A DNA stretch of 64,000 nt, from contig MNCI01018365.1 of NCBI GenBank assembly GCA_015680685.1, forward strand, positions 287,955-351,954, read 5' to 3'. Origin of the DNA: Gnetum montanum (Eukaryota > Streptophyta > Gnetopsida > Gnetales > Gnetaceae). The notes beneath the pieces are model-generated. The model worked only from the letters and a program-made list of their open reading frames with translations. It searched no databases and was not told the DNA's origin. Shown here in pieces: positions 34,820 through 46,800 of the stretch (position 1 is the stretch's first letter; the number at the start of each line of letters is the position of its first letter). A program made the translations under genes and the position numbers.

Positions 34820-36065
34820 GACAATTGGCAAATGGACGCAACATTTTCAGCACCTCTAACTTTGACAGGCCCATACGGGAGGGTAGTTAGGAAATTCGAC
34901 TCTACGCTAGTAGAAATTAACCCTCCCTTTGACGATGTAACCATAGCCACGTCGGAAACGTCCCCAGAATGGCCAGAACAGTCGATGCGCATGCTAAACC
35001 TAGAGGTTGGGGACATAACCGAAGATCCCCTCAATGAGGTTTCTATCGTTACGCATAAAGGTGAGGTCAAAACGCTTAAGGTTAGTTCTTTACTAGACCA
35101 GAAAATGCACGATTCTATAAAACAGGTCCTGCAAGACAACATTACGGTATTTGTGTGGTCATACGAGGATATGCCATGGCTAGATCCTAGGTTAATTCAA
35201 CATAACATAATCTTAGACCCGCAGATCAAAGCAATTAGGCAAAAGGTACGAAAAATCAAACCAGAGATTGCGCTAGCTGTGTGTGATGAGATCACCAAAC
35301 TGTATCAAGCTGGTTTCATCCGTGCGGTCGATTACTCGGATTGGGTATCTAACATTGTAGTCGTCCCAAAGAAGACCGGAAGCATACGCATCTGCATAGA
35401 CTTCCGAGATTTAAACAAGGCCACAATTAAGGATAACTTCGAGTATCGACCAACTAGTCGATACGACAGCTGGACATGCACTTCTGTCCTTCATGGATGG
35501 CTTTTTGGGCTATAACCAGATTCGCATTAACTCAGAACATCAATTGACAACAACGTTCATGACACCCTGGGGTACCTTTTGCTACACTATGATGCCTTTT
35601 GGCCTGAAAAATGCCGGAGCAACGTATCAACGAGACATGACATACATCTTTAGCAATTACCTCTTAGGGAGATTGAATGATTATGTTGACGATATAGCGA
35701 TTAAGTCTTTAAAGTCAGAAGATCATTCAGAAGACCTGAAGTTAGTCCTCAAAAGATGTTCCAAATACGAGCTCTGGCTTAACCTAAAGAAGTGTGTATT
35801 TGGAGTCAAAACCAGATGCATGTTGGGGTTTGTGGTGTCAGAAACCGGCATACGAGTTGACCCTGATAAGGTCAAAGCCATTGTCGAGTTAACGCCTTCT
35901 ACAGACCTCAAACAATTACGCGGGTTACAAGGACGATTACAGTTTATACGCCAGTTCATCTCGAGATTAACCGACAAGCTACACCCTATGCAGCATTTGC
36001 TCAGAAAGGGGGTTAATTTCGAATGGACAGACGATTGTCAACATGCATTTGACAGCCTAAAATAG
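34820..36065 (+). pseudogene. Tat-2 reverse transcriptase
   Basis: Copies element RNA into DNA in the cytoplasmic particle. Motifs in order: VFVWSYEDMPWLDPRL (35150), AGFIRAVDYSDWVSNIVVV (35310), RICIDFRDLNKATIKDNF (35388). The frame is then lost through a short deletion near 35444 and continues in another frame with IDQLVDTTAGHALLSFMDG, MPFGLKNAGATYQR and the catalytic box YVDDIAIKS (35682). The block ends at a TAG at 36063, before the RNase H. Apart from that frameshift and the terminal stop, the catalytic aspartates and surrounding motifs are intact. RT starts immediately after the spacer's acceptor-like sequence. Confidence 0.92.
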
Positions 36066-36420
36066 GAACTCCAACGCTTACCAATGGTTTTCCCACCACA
36101 AAGGGACCTACCATTTTACGTTTACCTCGCAACTTCAGACGTAGCGTTAGCAGCATTACTCTGTCAAAGGAGGGATGATGGGTTGGAAGTGCCCATCTAC
36201 TACTTGAGTCATGCTCTATGTGCGTACGAAACGAGGTACAACGAAGTAGAGCGTAATTGCCTAGCATTAGTATTTACGCTAAAAAAGTGTAGACATTATC
36301 TTTTTTGTAGCCAAGTTAACATCATCTGTAAAAATAACATCCTTAGGGCCATTACACACAACCTATACAAGAGTAGCAAAATAGCTCGCTAGAAGGCTAT
36401 CACAGCAGAATTCGATTTGC
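36066..36420 (+). pseudogene. Tat-2 first RNase H (Ty3 type)
   Basis: Same frame as RT after the TAG at 36063. LPFYVYLATSDVALAALLCQ (36108), VPIYYLSHALCAYETRYNEV (36190) and LALVFTLKKCRHYLF (36261) are the usual RNase H series. Expected catalytic acidic residues are partly replaced: the TDH-type motif reads CKNNI. That loss is typical of the degenerate first RNase H in Tat elements, where the second domain takes over. A TAG near 36390 interrupts SSKIAR/KAIT. Confidence 0.85.
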
Positions 36421-37082
36421 ATTATATTGGCCAATCTTCTACAAAAGGCCAAGCGATAGCTAACCAGTTAATAACGTCACCTATTAACAATCAGGCAACT
36501 ATAGAGCCTGAGTTTCTAGATGAACATGTACATAGTTTAAGCCCTATCTTGACAAGCCCCGAGGCGACATTGTATTTCGATGGAGCTTCGACCACCAGAG
36601 GTGGTAGTGCTGCCACCATTATTACACTATCACCTAAGGATATGCGTCTCCACGCTTATCACTTGACCTTCCCCTGTATGAACAACGTAGCAGAGTACGA
36701 GGGGCTCCTTAGGGGATTACTAATTGCCAGCGAACTCGATGTTTGACATTTGATGATTAGGGGTGATTCGATGCTTGTCATAAATCATATCATAGGAGTC
36801 TACGCCTGCAAAGCTATACATTTGCAGCCCTACTGCGATAAGGCTAAAGATCTTCTGAAGCGGTTCACGACCATCGATGTCCAACATGTGCCACGCGCTG
36901 ATAACATGCTGGCCGATGCGCTGGCTACACTGGCTTTGAACGTACCCTCACACTTGTTTAACACCTGTCCTGCATTAATAATAGACTGCACAGATCCTAT
37001 CATTCAGGTGGTGCAAATATCTTCTCTTCTCGAGGAAAGCACGCCAGAATGGTACGACAACATTAAAACTTACCTCCTGTAG
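36421..37082 (+). pseudogene. Tat-2 second RNase H (archaeal type)
   Basis: LYFDGAST (36571), NNVAEYEGLLRGLLIASEL (36681), IRGDSMLVINHI (36753) and VPRADNMLADALATLAL (36888) are the four blocks of an archaeal/plant-type RNase H, with the DGA, E, GDS and D-A-LA residues in place. A stop near 36744 sits before the third block, and a TAG ends the stretch at 37080. Possession of two RNase H domains is the hallmark used here to assign Tat-2 to the Tat clade. Confidence 0.9.
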
Positions 37083-38291
37083 GGTGAGCTACTGCCTGAA
37101 TTGACATGTACACAGAAAGATGTGATCCACAAGTGGGCTAGACAATACGTCATCATAGGAGACAGTACTCTTTGTAGACGCTCTTTCGATGGCGTGCTGC
37201 TTACTTGCGTCGATAAAAACCAAGCGTAACATATAGTTGGCGAAGTTCACGAGGGACTATGCGGAGGACACGTAGCACCCTGGGCTATGACTTTAAAAAT
37301 CCGTCGCCTAGGATAGTACTGGCCACGCATGGAAAAAGATTGCCTGACAAAGGTTAAAACTTGTGACACGTGTCAGCGTCACGCAAACCTTATACACGTG
37401 TCACCTACAAAGTTACATACGACTCAGATAACATGGCCATTTCAATGATGGGGACTAGACATCATAGGTCCCATCACACCGAAATCTTCCGTAGGTCATA
37501 GCTTCATAATTACTGCTACTGAGTATTTTACAAAGTGGGTAGAAGCTGTCCCTTTACGAAAGATCACATCTCAACAGATTTGCCATTTTATCTTAGACAA
37601 TATAGTAACTAGATTTGGTCTCCCGATAACTATCGTGACCGACAATGGACCACAGTTTAGTAGTACGGAAACCAAATCCTTCTGTGATAGCCTTGGCGTT
37701 AGACAATCTTTTTCCTCGCCCTACTACCTGCATGCGAATGGTCAATCTGAAGCAACAAACAAAGTCATCATCAATCTGCTCAAGAAAATGCTCGACAGCA
37801 ACAAGAGACGGTGACACGAAAAAATCCTCTATGTGCTATGGACGTATCGTACTACATGTAGGATGGCTACAGACAATACGCCCTATAGCCTAGTCTACGG
37901 ATTTGAAGTAGTGCTGCCTCTCAAGTTGCAAATTCCTTCTCTGAGAATGGTCCTCTCCACCATTATAAATGAGGCTCAACACACCGAGTCTCGGATCATG
38001 GATTTGGATTCAATGGAAGAGAAGCGAATACAGACGTTTGATACAATTGAAAAGTATCAAGACAAGTAGAGGCAAAAACATCGTCACAATCTTTAGCAGC
38101 GTCCGATCAAGAAGGGAGATTTAGTTCTCAAGGCCGTTCACGAACCAGTAGGCAAATTCTCTACAAACTGGGAGGGCCCTTTCTTGGTGATTGATGCATA
38201 TAGCAACGGGGCATTCAAGTTGGCGGGTGCAGATGGCAGTGAGTTACCGAATCCTGTAAATCACATATATCTGAAGCAGTACTACATTTAG
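37083..38291 (+). pseudogene. Tat-2 integrase
   Basis: Integrates the cDNA into chromosomes. The zinc-binding HHCC region carries EVHEGLCGGH (37241) and CDTCQRH (37363). The DDE core is visible: D in WGLDIIGPITPKS (37451), D in IVTDNGPQFSS (37633) and E in NGQSEATNK (37738). The C-terminal barrel reads GKFSTNWEGPFLVIDAY (38150). It closes with HIYLKQYYI and TAG at 38289. Internal stops sit near 37227, 37314, 37446, 37812, 38067 and 38091; most fall at positions where Gln or Trp is expected. Domain content is complete, with no chromodomain. Confidence 0.92.
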
Positions 38292-38317
38292 TAGCATCTC
38301 CAGTATGAATATCAGGT

Positions 38318-38830
38318 ATGGCCAACATCATCCACTACGATGCTAAACTGGCAACAAACGTCCTCTACGACGTAAAACTAGTACTCCCCTCACGTGTCCA
38401 CCACGACGCTAAACTGGTACTGATCATCTGCCACGACGTTAAACTGGCAAGTTGTGACCATCCACTACGACGTAAAACTGCCAATGCTGTACAGGTCCGC
38501 CAAGATGAAAAACTGGCACCTTTTGCACGCATCCGCCATAACGCTAAACTGGTACCGGCTGTCCGTCATGACATAAAACTGACAAAGGTAAGTAACCATC
38601 TGCTGAGACGTAAAACCAGCACAGACTTATCCCTGGGTCATGACATAAAACTGACATCCACAACACGGTCTTCTAAGACCATAAATCAGCCCTGCCACCA
38701 TCCGCTACGACGTAAAACTAACGTTTTTTGGTCCGCCCAGACTTTAAACTGGGACCATGGTCTACTGAGACTTAAAACTAGCAATGATAGTCTCCCAAGA
38801 CTTAAAAATGGTGTGTACAAACTGCTTTCA
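38318..38830 (+). repeat. Tat-2 3' region tandem motif (about 15 copies)
   Basis: Copies of a degenerate CACGACGTTAAACTGGC unit recur every 28-38 bp (for example at 38338, 38368, 38406, 38435, 38468, 38503, 38537, 38569). It starts just after the integrase stop. The TAAAACT core is the most constant part. A 289-codon frame across it is a by-product of the repeats. Tat-clade elements commonly have tandem repeats here. Confidence 0.9.
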
Positions 38831-39961
38831 TGCAACTCAAGTGAGCTTGATTATCTCTGTGCAGCTGCAAGATACATGGGATGGGACGCTGGGACAATCC
38901 CAGCGTCACTACCTCACCGGCATCCTACTGATTCCTCGGATGTGCCGAAGGGCATACTACTGACCCCTCGGAGATGCCGTTGCCACATTTATTCCAGTGG
39001 TGGTACCTCTGAGAGGTTAGTTTCACCGTCTGGAGCCCCAAAGGTGTGCACATCAACTACGGCTTTGGGAATCTTCACTCATCATCGCTATCAGGCCCTG
39101 GCTTCACAGATTCATCTGGCCGGTTCTTTGCATAACCAGTCAAATGCGCTGAGTCTGATGTCCTTTGGTGGTGATATGCTAGGCTGAGCATTAAGGGTGA
39201 AAACTCAGGCGTCGTGCTACAATTCCTCCTTCATGGCCCACTCACTTCATCTTGCCTCCAATAGCACTTGTTTCAACAACCTCGCCTCCAGTTTGCACAG
39301 ACAATGGCATCCTCTATTTTCTTCTGTGGTTGTAGGTTACTTGCTTTGCGGACGTCGTTCAAAGGTGCGTTCATCTTAGCAGTGAAGTACAAACAGTGTT
39401 TTGAAATGGCTACTCAGGTTAGCTTGTCCACTTAGAAGTGCATCCCTCTTTCCCTTGTGACCCTACCCTTGGCTCTTAATCCGCTTCATCCTTACCATCT
39501 ACTTTCTGTATGCAAAAGCTACATACGCAAGCACCTGTTTTCTGCACTTGCACTGCAGTCAAGTCCATAAGCTGGCACAACGTAGTTAAGTGTCATAGCG
39601 GAGATATCGCAGAAGTGACGTGTTGTGCTCCTTCTACAAGCATTCCCGCTATAGTCTGTAACAGAGAAATCTCAGACTGATGCGCTATGCTCATCTGAAA
39701 GCATTCCTGTTAATATAAGTATGCATACGTTTCTGTGTGTTCAATGAGCGTATTCCATACTTCCACCATCCTAACTCATTTGAGTCTTCCCCGAACCTGT
39801 TTCCTGCCAAATCATCTTATCTCCCATACCCTCCATCCTTGCTCCTCTATGTTGACAGGGCAACACTTGAGTGGCCATTGATGGACATTGTTGGTACATT
39901 TACCAATCCGGTGTTTCGTATTCTTTGTCGACGTCTTTCAGGCAAGCCCTCTACCCGTCAA
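38831..39961 (+). other. Tat-2 3' untranslated region
   Basis: No conserved reading frame. It includes one perfect hairpin at 38885-38907 and otherwise unremarkable unique sequence down to the polypurine tract. Confidence 0.6.
38885..38907 (+). other. Perfect 10-bp hairpin in the Tat-2 3' region
   Basis: GACGCTGGGA, loop CAA, TCCCAGCGTC. It stands alone between the tandem repeats and the 3' LTR. It is not followed by a T-run, so it is not a terminator of bacterial type. Confidence 0.85.
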
Positions 39962-39975
39962 CAAAGAGGGGCCAT
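39962..39975 (+). other. Tat-2 polypurine tract
   Basis: CAAAGAGGGGCCAT ends exactly at the 3' LTR. Tat-1 has CAAAGAGGAGCCAA in the same place (54050-54063). Confidence 0.85.
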
Positions 39976-41553
39976 TGAAACACCGTGAAAATTGTGAGTT
40001 GGCCTCAAGCAAAGATTCGCGCTCAGGCAAGAATACATGACTGAATTCCAGAAGGGAGAACAAGGTAGAGTAAGGCAAAGAGACGCGTAGCATCAACTCT
40101 TCGATTTCCTTTGTAGATTTCCAACATCACTATGTTTTATCTTTGTACGCTGTATCACGCAACATAGCATAATGACACTTAGCGTGACTCTGTTCAACAT
40201 AGTCTAGTATCAGAAGGCAACTTACTTCGGCACCTAGAGAGGCTTAAGCAGCGTAATATGCGACTTCTTGTATATTTTTCTAAGTCTTTTGTCCAAGGCC
40301 GAGTTTACGCTTTGTTACGCACGGCAGCATAATGAGCTTCGAAAAAGTCAAAGAAAGTCCAGAAGAAGCGCAACAGATCAACTCTTTTTCCTTTTCTTGC
40401 GGATAGCTCATCTTACGCTCATTACGCAACGTAGCGTATCTCAGCGTAAGGCATCGCCAAGCTAATCATCGTTTTACGCTTCATTACGCTTGGCGGCGTA
40501 AACGAGCGTAAAATAGCTTGAATCCATTTTTTTCATGCTTTATTTCGCTCTTGCATGCGACGCAACGCGAATGAGCGTAATGTAGCCTAAAGTTAGCTGA
40601 TACATGCCCAACGCACATCTTCTATTCACATGCACAGTACGAAAATGAGCGTATTGTGCATAATCATAGAGTTCAACACAAAGCTGGTTAGGTCAACGAC
40701 ATTTCAAAAGGTTTGAGACACGTGTCATCATAGCCATCCCTTCTCCACATATTGTCAAACCTATAAATGTCCCAGTTGGTGAAGAAAAACAAAGGCAACA
40801 AGGCAGAATAGAAAAAAGACAGAGACAGAAGCAGAGAGAGCAGCACTTTTGCAACTTTTGACAGCATCACCTTCTAACAGAGACAGAGCATATTTCGCTT
40901 GAGCATTGGCAGCAGGAGCGATTACCCCTTTGGCGAAGACACAACTTTCTCCATTGGTGATCATCGGTAGTTTCGAGCAAAGACTACCTAAGGTAGAAGG
41001 AGCAGATCAGAGATCAAGAGATCATCTGGTGTGGTTTGTAAGTTTCTATTGATCAGAAGTAGTTGATCAATAGACGTCAAAACTTGACCTTCCTTGCATC
41101 CCATCTATGGCCTACGAGGTAGATCGGACTTCATCCTGTATCTCTACTTGGACAGTTTTCTTGTTATTTTTTGTTTGCTTCACATCAAGTAATCGGGGTC
41201 TCCCCGTTGTAACGTGGTATACAAAATATTCATTCTTCAAGTCAAAACATAGATCTTGCAACCACATGTTTCTCTCGTATTTCTTTCTTCTTACCGTGTT
41301 AGCGTTATCATCGTTGTAATTCATCTACATTGTTTTCCTCTCATTTTGCGACTCGTCGAATCAAATCATTCCACGCAACATTCGTGATTTCCATCAGTTT
41401 ACTGATTAGTAAGTCCCTGTCTGATCGACAAGACCGTTCAGGGTGCCATGGATTCGTTTTTCCAGCATAGCCCTCGCACGGATCTGTGGTCAAAACTGTG
41501 TACACGGAATTTTGTTTGGTATTTTCCAACTGTCAACATTTTCCGTCGTTACA
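39976..41553 (+). repeat. Tat-2 3' LTR
   Basis: TGAAACACCGTG to CGTCGTTACA, 1578 bp, same length as the 5' LTR; TATA at 40762-40767. Many differences from the 5' copy are C/T or G/A changes at CpG sites within the TTACGC motifs. The target duplication CCATG follows at 41554-41558. Confidence 0.95.
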
Positions 41554-41962
41554 CCATGTACCACTCCTTGGTGGAAGTGATGATTGGCCACATGGGAGAG
41601 GTCTTCAGTTAGTCATATACTTATTTAGGTGCGTGCTCTAGGAAAGGACCAAAGTTTAATTCATGGAGCATTATTTTTTGAACATCCCTTGATCTAATTT
41701 GGTTTAGGTAGGCTTTTGTCAAGGTCACCTTGAGATTTTCTTATTGAGCTAATGCATCATCCTGATGGGAATGTTTTGTTGCTGATGCTGGTTCTGAAAT
41801 CTATCAAGTAAATTCCACCTTAGCCTCTTCCCTAAGACGACCTATGGTGTGGGTTGCAAGTGGTTCTTCCTGGGCTTATTCTTGGCTCCTTCCCATTCTA
41901 GGTTGTTTCTCCCTTGGTTGATATGGTTCTGCTTGCTATGTGTGTTTGTCTTTTGGTGCCAT
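41554..41962 (-). pseudogene. Ath-3 accessory ORF, N-terminal part
   Basis: Starts at ATG 41962 with MAPKDKHT and runs leftward into the Tat-2 insertion point; the rest is at 24118-21600. LEHAPK and KTSPMWPIITSTKEWYMG match Ath-4 LEFSPK and PSPLWPTLTTNKEWYLG (57270-57220). The start is chosen by analogy with MVQKRG in Ath-4 and MAPKAKKK in the Tat-2 antisense gene. Stops are frequent. Confidence 0.55.
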
Positions 41963-44090
41963 CTGTGGTCACAACACATCCATGGATTAGTAGATATAAT
42001 GTGTAACTTTATATTTTTTTAATACCTTCTCTTGTTAGTTAGTTACAATTTGGCTAAGGTTGGACCATGGAAAATTGAGTATTTTATTAATTATTTATTG
42101 TAAATGTCATCGAAGCTTGTTGGAAAGGTTTAACTCTTGTAAATTAGTGTTTAATAGTTGATATTTTAGTTAAACCTTTGTGCGAGTTAGAAAAATGGCA
42201 AAAACTTTTTTATCAAAAATGGCACATTTTTGGACCCCACGACTAAGAGCTTACCTCCAGTAACTACAAGGTCAAAGAATGGAGTGATTTGGATAAACGG
42301 TTAGGAAGTTATGGGCTTTGGAAGGTTTTGGGCTTTGAAAATTTGAAAAACTCCATTGGCATTTATGAGAAAATGTAAAAATTTCAAAGTGGAGTCATGC
42401 ATATATATATATATATATAGTAAGTTTTTGCTATGTTGATGGGGTGACGTATATGGGGCCTTGTATATGCATTTGCTCCATTGATAGGGCCCTGTATATG
42501 AAGCCCGTAGGAAAAATTTTGAATTTTGAATATCTTAAAAAATACAAGGAATTTTTCAATGAATTTGGAGTCCATGGAGTACTAGAAAAGCCAAGAATAT
42601 GATGAAATCATTGAAGAGGATCTTTGAAAGCTCAAAATTCAAAAATTTGATGGAAAATGTGTTTATTGAAAAAAATATGTAAAGAAGCACATGGTTTGAT
42701 GCAAAAGATGGGTGTACAAAAGATTCTGATTGCAAGAATGCCTAAGGATACGATGCATAATGAATCCAACCAAGGGATATGAAAGTGGATCCTCCCCATA
42801 GCAAGAACCTGCCTTGTTTGCCCTTGCATAACCTCAACCTAAAGATTTTGTGAGCCCCATAGGTGAATAATTGTCAATGGAAGTTAAGGACTAAAACCTG
42901 AAAGATTCTACCTAAGAATTCAAGTACATCTGACCAAGACACCAAATCAAGAACATGGACTTTTGTTGTAAGGGAAATTACAAACAATAGAGACAGATGA
43001 TGGAGAAGGTGAAATGGAATTATAAATTGAGGTCATAAGTCCCTTGTGGGGTTTGTGTTTAAAATGACCTAAGAAGATCCATCCTTAGTCTAAACCAAAG
43101 CCAACCTCTTTCAGTGACATTGCATCACCACTCTAAGATCAATCCATCCCCTTGAGACATAAGAGTGCTCTCATAGAACAACCACTATTCCATAAAGAGA
43201 AGAAAAGAGAAGCAAGAAGTGAGAGAGAGGACCTTAGTTAGAGGGCCCTTCAGGCATGGGTAACATGTGTTTCCAGTCCCATAACCAGTGCTTGTATCCA
43301 ATTTATTTGTCTAAGGGATGCACTTTGAATTTCCATCATGTTTTTTATTCTTATTTTTTTTTCATTTTTATTTTCTTTTGTTTATTTTTTTTCTTTTTGG
43401 ATGGGACCCATACCATGAAAAGACTTTATTCGACTTTCTATTATTGGTTGACATGGGATGGTAAGAAGTCTATGAAACTACTCAAGCACCCAAGTACATA
43501 GAAGAGTACAAAGAGTATTGAGTCCCCTTACAGTCACACCTTGTGCAAATCTTTAAATTCTTCCCAATTCTAGAAACCAAGGTCACAAATTTATTAAAAG
43601 TTGATTTAATTAAAGGGACATCAAATTTCCAAAATGAGAAAAACCATAGAGTTTGTGGATGGGCAGAAGTCATGGACTCATTGCCTATTCCATCAAAAAG
43701 AAACCATGACTTAGCCATTGGCACAAAAATTTAAAAATAGAAACCAAACATTAGCAAACAAAACATTAAGTACAAACCACCATTAGTAGCAACTATAGCA
43801 CCATGGTTTCCTATTGGGACAAAGCACATTTATTAACAAAAATTAGAAAATCACACTAAAATAAAGTAAAATATATAAGAAAGTGTAAAATATTTAAGAA
43901 ACATTCAAATGTACTAACGATGGTATAAAACAAAAATTGGTGCAAAATAGGAAAAAATTTTAAAGATCACAAAGGTATAAAATAAAAAAATTACAAAGAC
44001 AAAAATGTGTAAAACAAAAAATAGAAAAACTTAAGGACCCACTTATATGATTAGCACAAATGACCATCTCCCCCATAACTAAGTTGGAAT
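41963..44090 (-). other. Ath-3 spacer between accessory ORF and integrase
   Basis: Non-coding. It contains an (AT)n run at 42402-42418. Bases 42780-44090 match 1440-2570 of Ath-1 and 58540-59710 of Ath-4, including the CAGTGACATTGCATCA and CCATCCCCTTGA segments (43115-43170) and the CATGGGTAACATG segment (43255). Confidence 0.6.
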
Positions 44091-45330
44091 GAGGAGATTT
44101 GAACAATTAAGTGTGGTTGTTCATCCATTGAGGTATTTATTATAGTAGCTTTCTTGGGCTCATGGAAAGGCTTTATCTGTTGGATGTTGACCAACTACTT
44201 TTTATTTGGCATCTCAAGTTTGTATATGATCATGGCCCCAGAAGGAAAGGTTTCATCAATTATATAAGGTCCTTTCCACAACATTTAAAATTTAGTTTTC
44301 TAAGGTACATGTGTGGGATTCCAATAGAGAACCTTATCTCCTAGTTAAAATTTTACTTTTCATATTCTAAGGTCATGTTGTTGTTTGCTAAATGCCTTGT
44401 GCATTTCATTCAAAGATAGGCCTACCAATTGATTTTCATCTAGCATATTTAGGTTGATCAGTCTTTTTTTTCTGTGTCAAACTTAGGTCAAGATTTAGAT
44501 CATAGGATGTTGAAAGTGTATGGAGCTTGGATTAGATTGGGAGCATTGGAAGTTTTTTGTACACCATTTTATAACGAGAGTAGCCAATAAGAAGTTTACA
44601 TGTTAAGTGGTAGGAACAAAGGGCATCGTTGAATTTTGTACTCCAGTCTCTCCTATATTTGCTAATAGTTGTTAGAATCTTTGTGATCTTCCTGTTAGTT
44701 ACCTAAGCTTGACCATTGGCTTGGGGGTGATATGGTGTTGTTAGTTTATGCTCAACCCCCAAGTGTTGCATGAGTTTTTTAAAAGTGGCACCTATAAAAT
44801 AAGTTCCATTGTTAGAAATCAATGCATGTGGCACCTCAAATCTATTTATAACATTTTGTTGTATTAATCGAGTAGTAGTCGATCATGTATAATTGATGAT
44901 GGCTATGGATTCTACCCATTTGGTACAGTAGACAGCCATGATAATTATATACATCTTCTTGTTGAACATGGGTGTGATGGGATCCATGAAGTCAATGCCC
45001 CATCTGTCAAAAGGTTCCAGTGGTAGAATCCACTATTGACGACCCTCCATTCATGTGGTCATCCTACCATCTTGTTGACAGTGCTCACAGATTGGATAAA
45101 TTAGTGGACATCCCTAAAGATTATGGACCAATAGTATCCTGCCATCAAGATTTTTATGGCCATGCATCTCCCAGCATAGCAGCCTTCACAAGGACCTTCA
45201 TGAGCATCTTGGAGAATGCATAATTGATCTACATAAACATAGATGAACCAAGCCATCAGCACACACCTTGTAAATGTGTCCATTAATTTCCATAAAGTGC
45301 TTTAACCCAATGAAGAAATTGTTACTTCTT
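44091..45330 (-). pseudogene. Ath-3 integrase, decayed
   Basis: Reading leftward: CEGCYAGRCMAIKILMAGYY (about 45195-45135) is the zinc-binding region, then GIDFMDPITPM near 45000, ISNNGTYF near 44810, and TPYHPQANGQA followed by TAG and VTNRKI near 44740-44690. The second catalytic Asp reads Asn and the catalytic Glu codon has become TAG. The C-terminal WNPTHVPRKLNFKCCGKDL (44320-44260) resembles the integrase end. This is the only Athila-like copy here that kept pol. Confidence 0.8.
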
Positions 45331-45990
45331 CCTATGGTCCAAATATTGTGGCATCTCCTGAGTGAGAAGATAAGTGAGGATGTCATCATACCATTTTGTT
45401 TCTATGGGAATTTGTTCATTTATTGCAGTAGTAAAGAGGAGTTTGTTAGGAAATAGATCAAATAATGAACTTTCCTCCTCTTTATTATCCCATCACAACT
45501 AAAACAAGTGGTCAGCGATCACATTCTTAGTTCCTTTTCAATCTACCATTGTAAGATCAAATTTTTGCAAGAACACTAGCCACTATATGACATGGGGGCT
45601 CACCATTCGTTGTTCATGAGGAAGCATATGGCACTATGATCAGTGTGCACAAACACACTTTATAGCCAAGCACATAGTGCTTGAACTTTTTGAGAGCATA
45701 CACCACTACCATTAGTTCTTTTTTTTATAGTGGTGTAATTCAGTTGTGCACCCATAATGCTTCTACTTCTGTAGTGGATGTAATATGGACATTCTTATCA
45801 TCTAATTGTGTAAGCACAGCTCCCAAGGCATAGTTAGATGCATTTGTCATGATATGAAATGATCTAGACTAGTTAGGTGCTTGTAGAATTAGACTCTATA
45901 TGAGCTTCTGCTTGAGGCTCTAGAATGCATTTTTGCATTCTTGGGTCCAAATGAAAGGAGAATCTTTCTTTGTCATCTCAACCAATGATT
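45331..45990 (-). pseudogene. Ath-3 RNase H, decayed
   Basis: Frames between 45900 and 45470 give ALGAVLTQLDDK, then ELMVVVYALKKFKHYVLGYK (about 45730-45670), then VHTDHSAICFLMNNE and VIADHL. This is the standard Ty3-type series with the TDHSA motif kept. Frame changes separate the blocks. Confidence 0.75.
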
Positions 45991-46800
45991 TTGTAATCTT
46001 AGAGAAATTCTCTATGAATCACCTATAGTAACTAGTGTGTCCAAGGAATGATTGAATATCTTTCATAGTTTTTGGTTTGCGGGTGATTCCTTGGATGATC
46101 CTTATATTTCTGAGGTCTACCTCAATCCCTTTTTGTGAAATTCTGTGCCCTAGTATAATGTCCTCTTGAACCTTGAGATGGCTCTTTTGCTAATTGAGCA
46201 GTAGATTTGTTTCCATACATCTTGTTAGCACTTACTTAAGATAGTCCAAGGATTGCTCAAATGTAGCTCCATAAGTGGAGAAGTCATCCATGAAGGCTTC
46301 CACTCTGCTACCCATTTACTACTAAAAGATACTTAAAACCAGTTATTGGAAAGTGGTAGGAACATTGCATAGATCAAAAGGCATCTTGCAATATGCAAGG
46401 ATCTCCTAGGGATTTGTGAATGTTATTTCGGTCTAATCTTCTAGTGCAATTTGGATTTCGTTATAGCCACTATAACCATCAAAAAAACTATAATAGCCTA
46501 GAAATGGTGTCCAACACCTAACCAACGAATGGTAATGGAAAATGATCCTTGAATATTTTCATGTTCAATAGCCTTAAGTCGATATAGACCTGCCATTTGC
46601 CATCTTTCTTTAGCACTATCACAAGTGGGCTGATCCATTCGGTAACCACAATGGGGTAGATGAACCCTACCTTAAGGAGTTGCCCAATCTCATCTTTGAT
46701 AATTTGCTTTAATTTTGGATTCAATCATCGTTGTGCTTGCCTCCTTTGATTTATGGATAAATCAATGTAAATGTAATGCTAGCATATCCATGGATCAATT
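45991..46800 (-). pseudogene. Ath-3 reverse transcriptase, decayed
   Basis: The frame 46724-46518 reads LLKVGFIYPIVVTEWISPLV then WQVYIDLRLLN and KDHFPLPF, the RT fingers region. Further left the frame changes but YSGYNEIQIA, CKMPFDLCN, and the catalytic box EAFMDDFSTYG (near 46290) are readable, then ILGHRISQKGIEVD and SFLGHTSYYR. One RNase H and an FMDD box differ from the YVDD of Tat-2 and fit an Athila-type RT. Confidence 0.85.

Larger units (their letters stand above)
24119..41553 (+). mobile_element. Tat-2, complete Tat-like element with antisense gene cargo
   Basis: 17,435 bp with two LTRs of equal length (1578 bp) and a perfect 5-bp target duplication, CCATG at 24114-24118 and 41554-41558. 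The empty-site sequence is rebuilt by comparison with Ath-4 near 57228 (ACCACTCCTTG). Order: LTR, primer-binding site, gag, protease, 5-kb spacer with an antisense spliced gene, RT, RNase H, second (archaeal-type) RNase H, integrase, tandem-repeat 3' region, polypurine tract, LTR. The double RNase H and 3' repeats indicate the Tat clade. About 10 differences in 235 bp between the LTRs (25250-25484 against 41107-41341, by eye) point to a moderately old copy. Gag and pol are interrupted by stops and at least three frameshifts. Confidence 0.95.

Noticed and set aside
38318-39187. 289-codon plus-strand frame after the Tat-2 integrase
   Set aside because: Its first 170 codons are translated tandem repeats (RRKT/DVKL patterns from the TAAAACT unit). 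There is no conserved motif, and the related Tat-1 region is not open.
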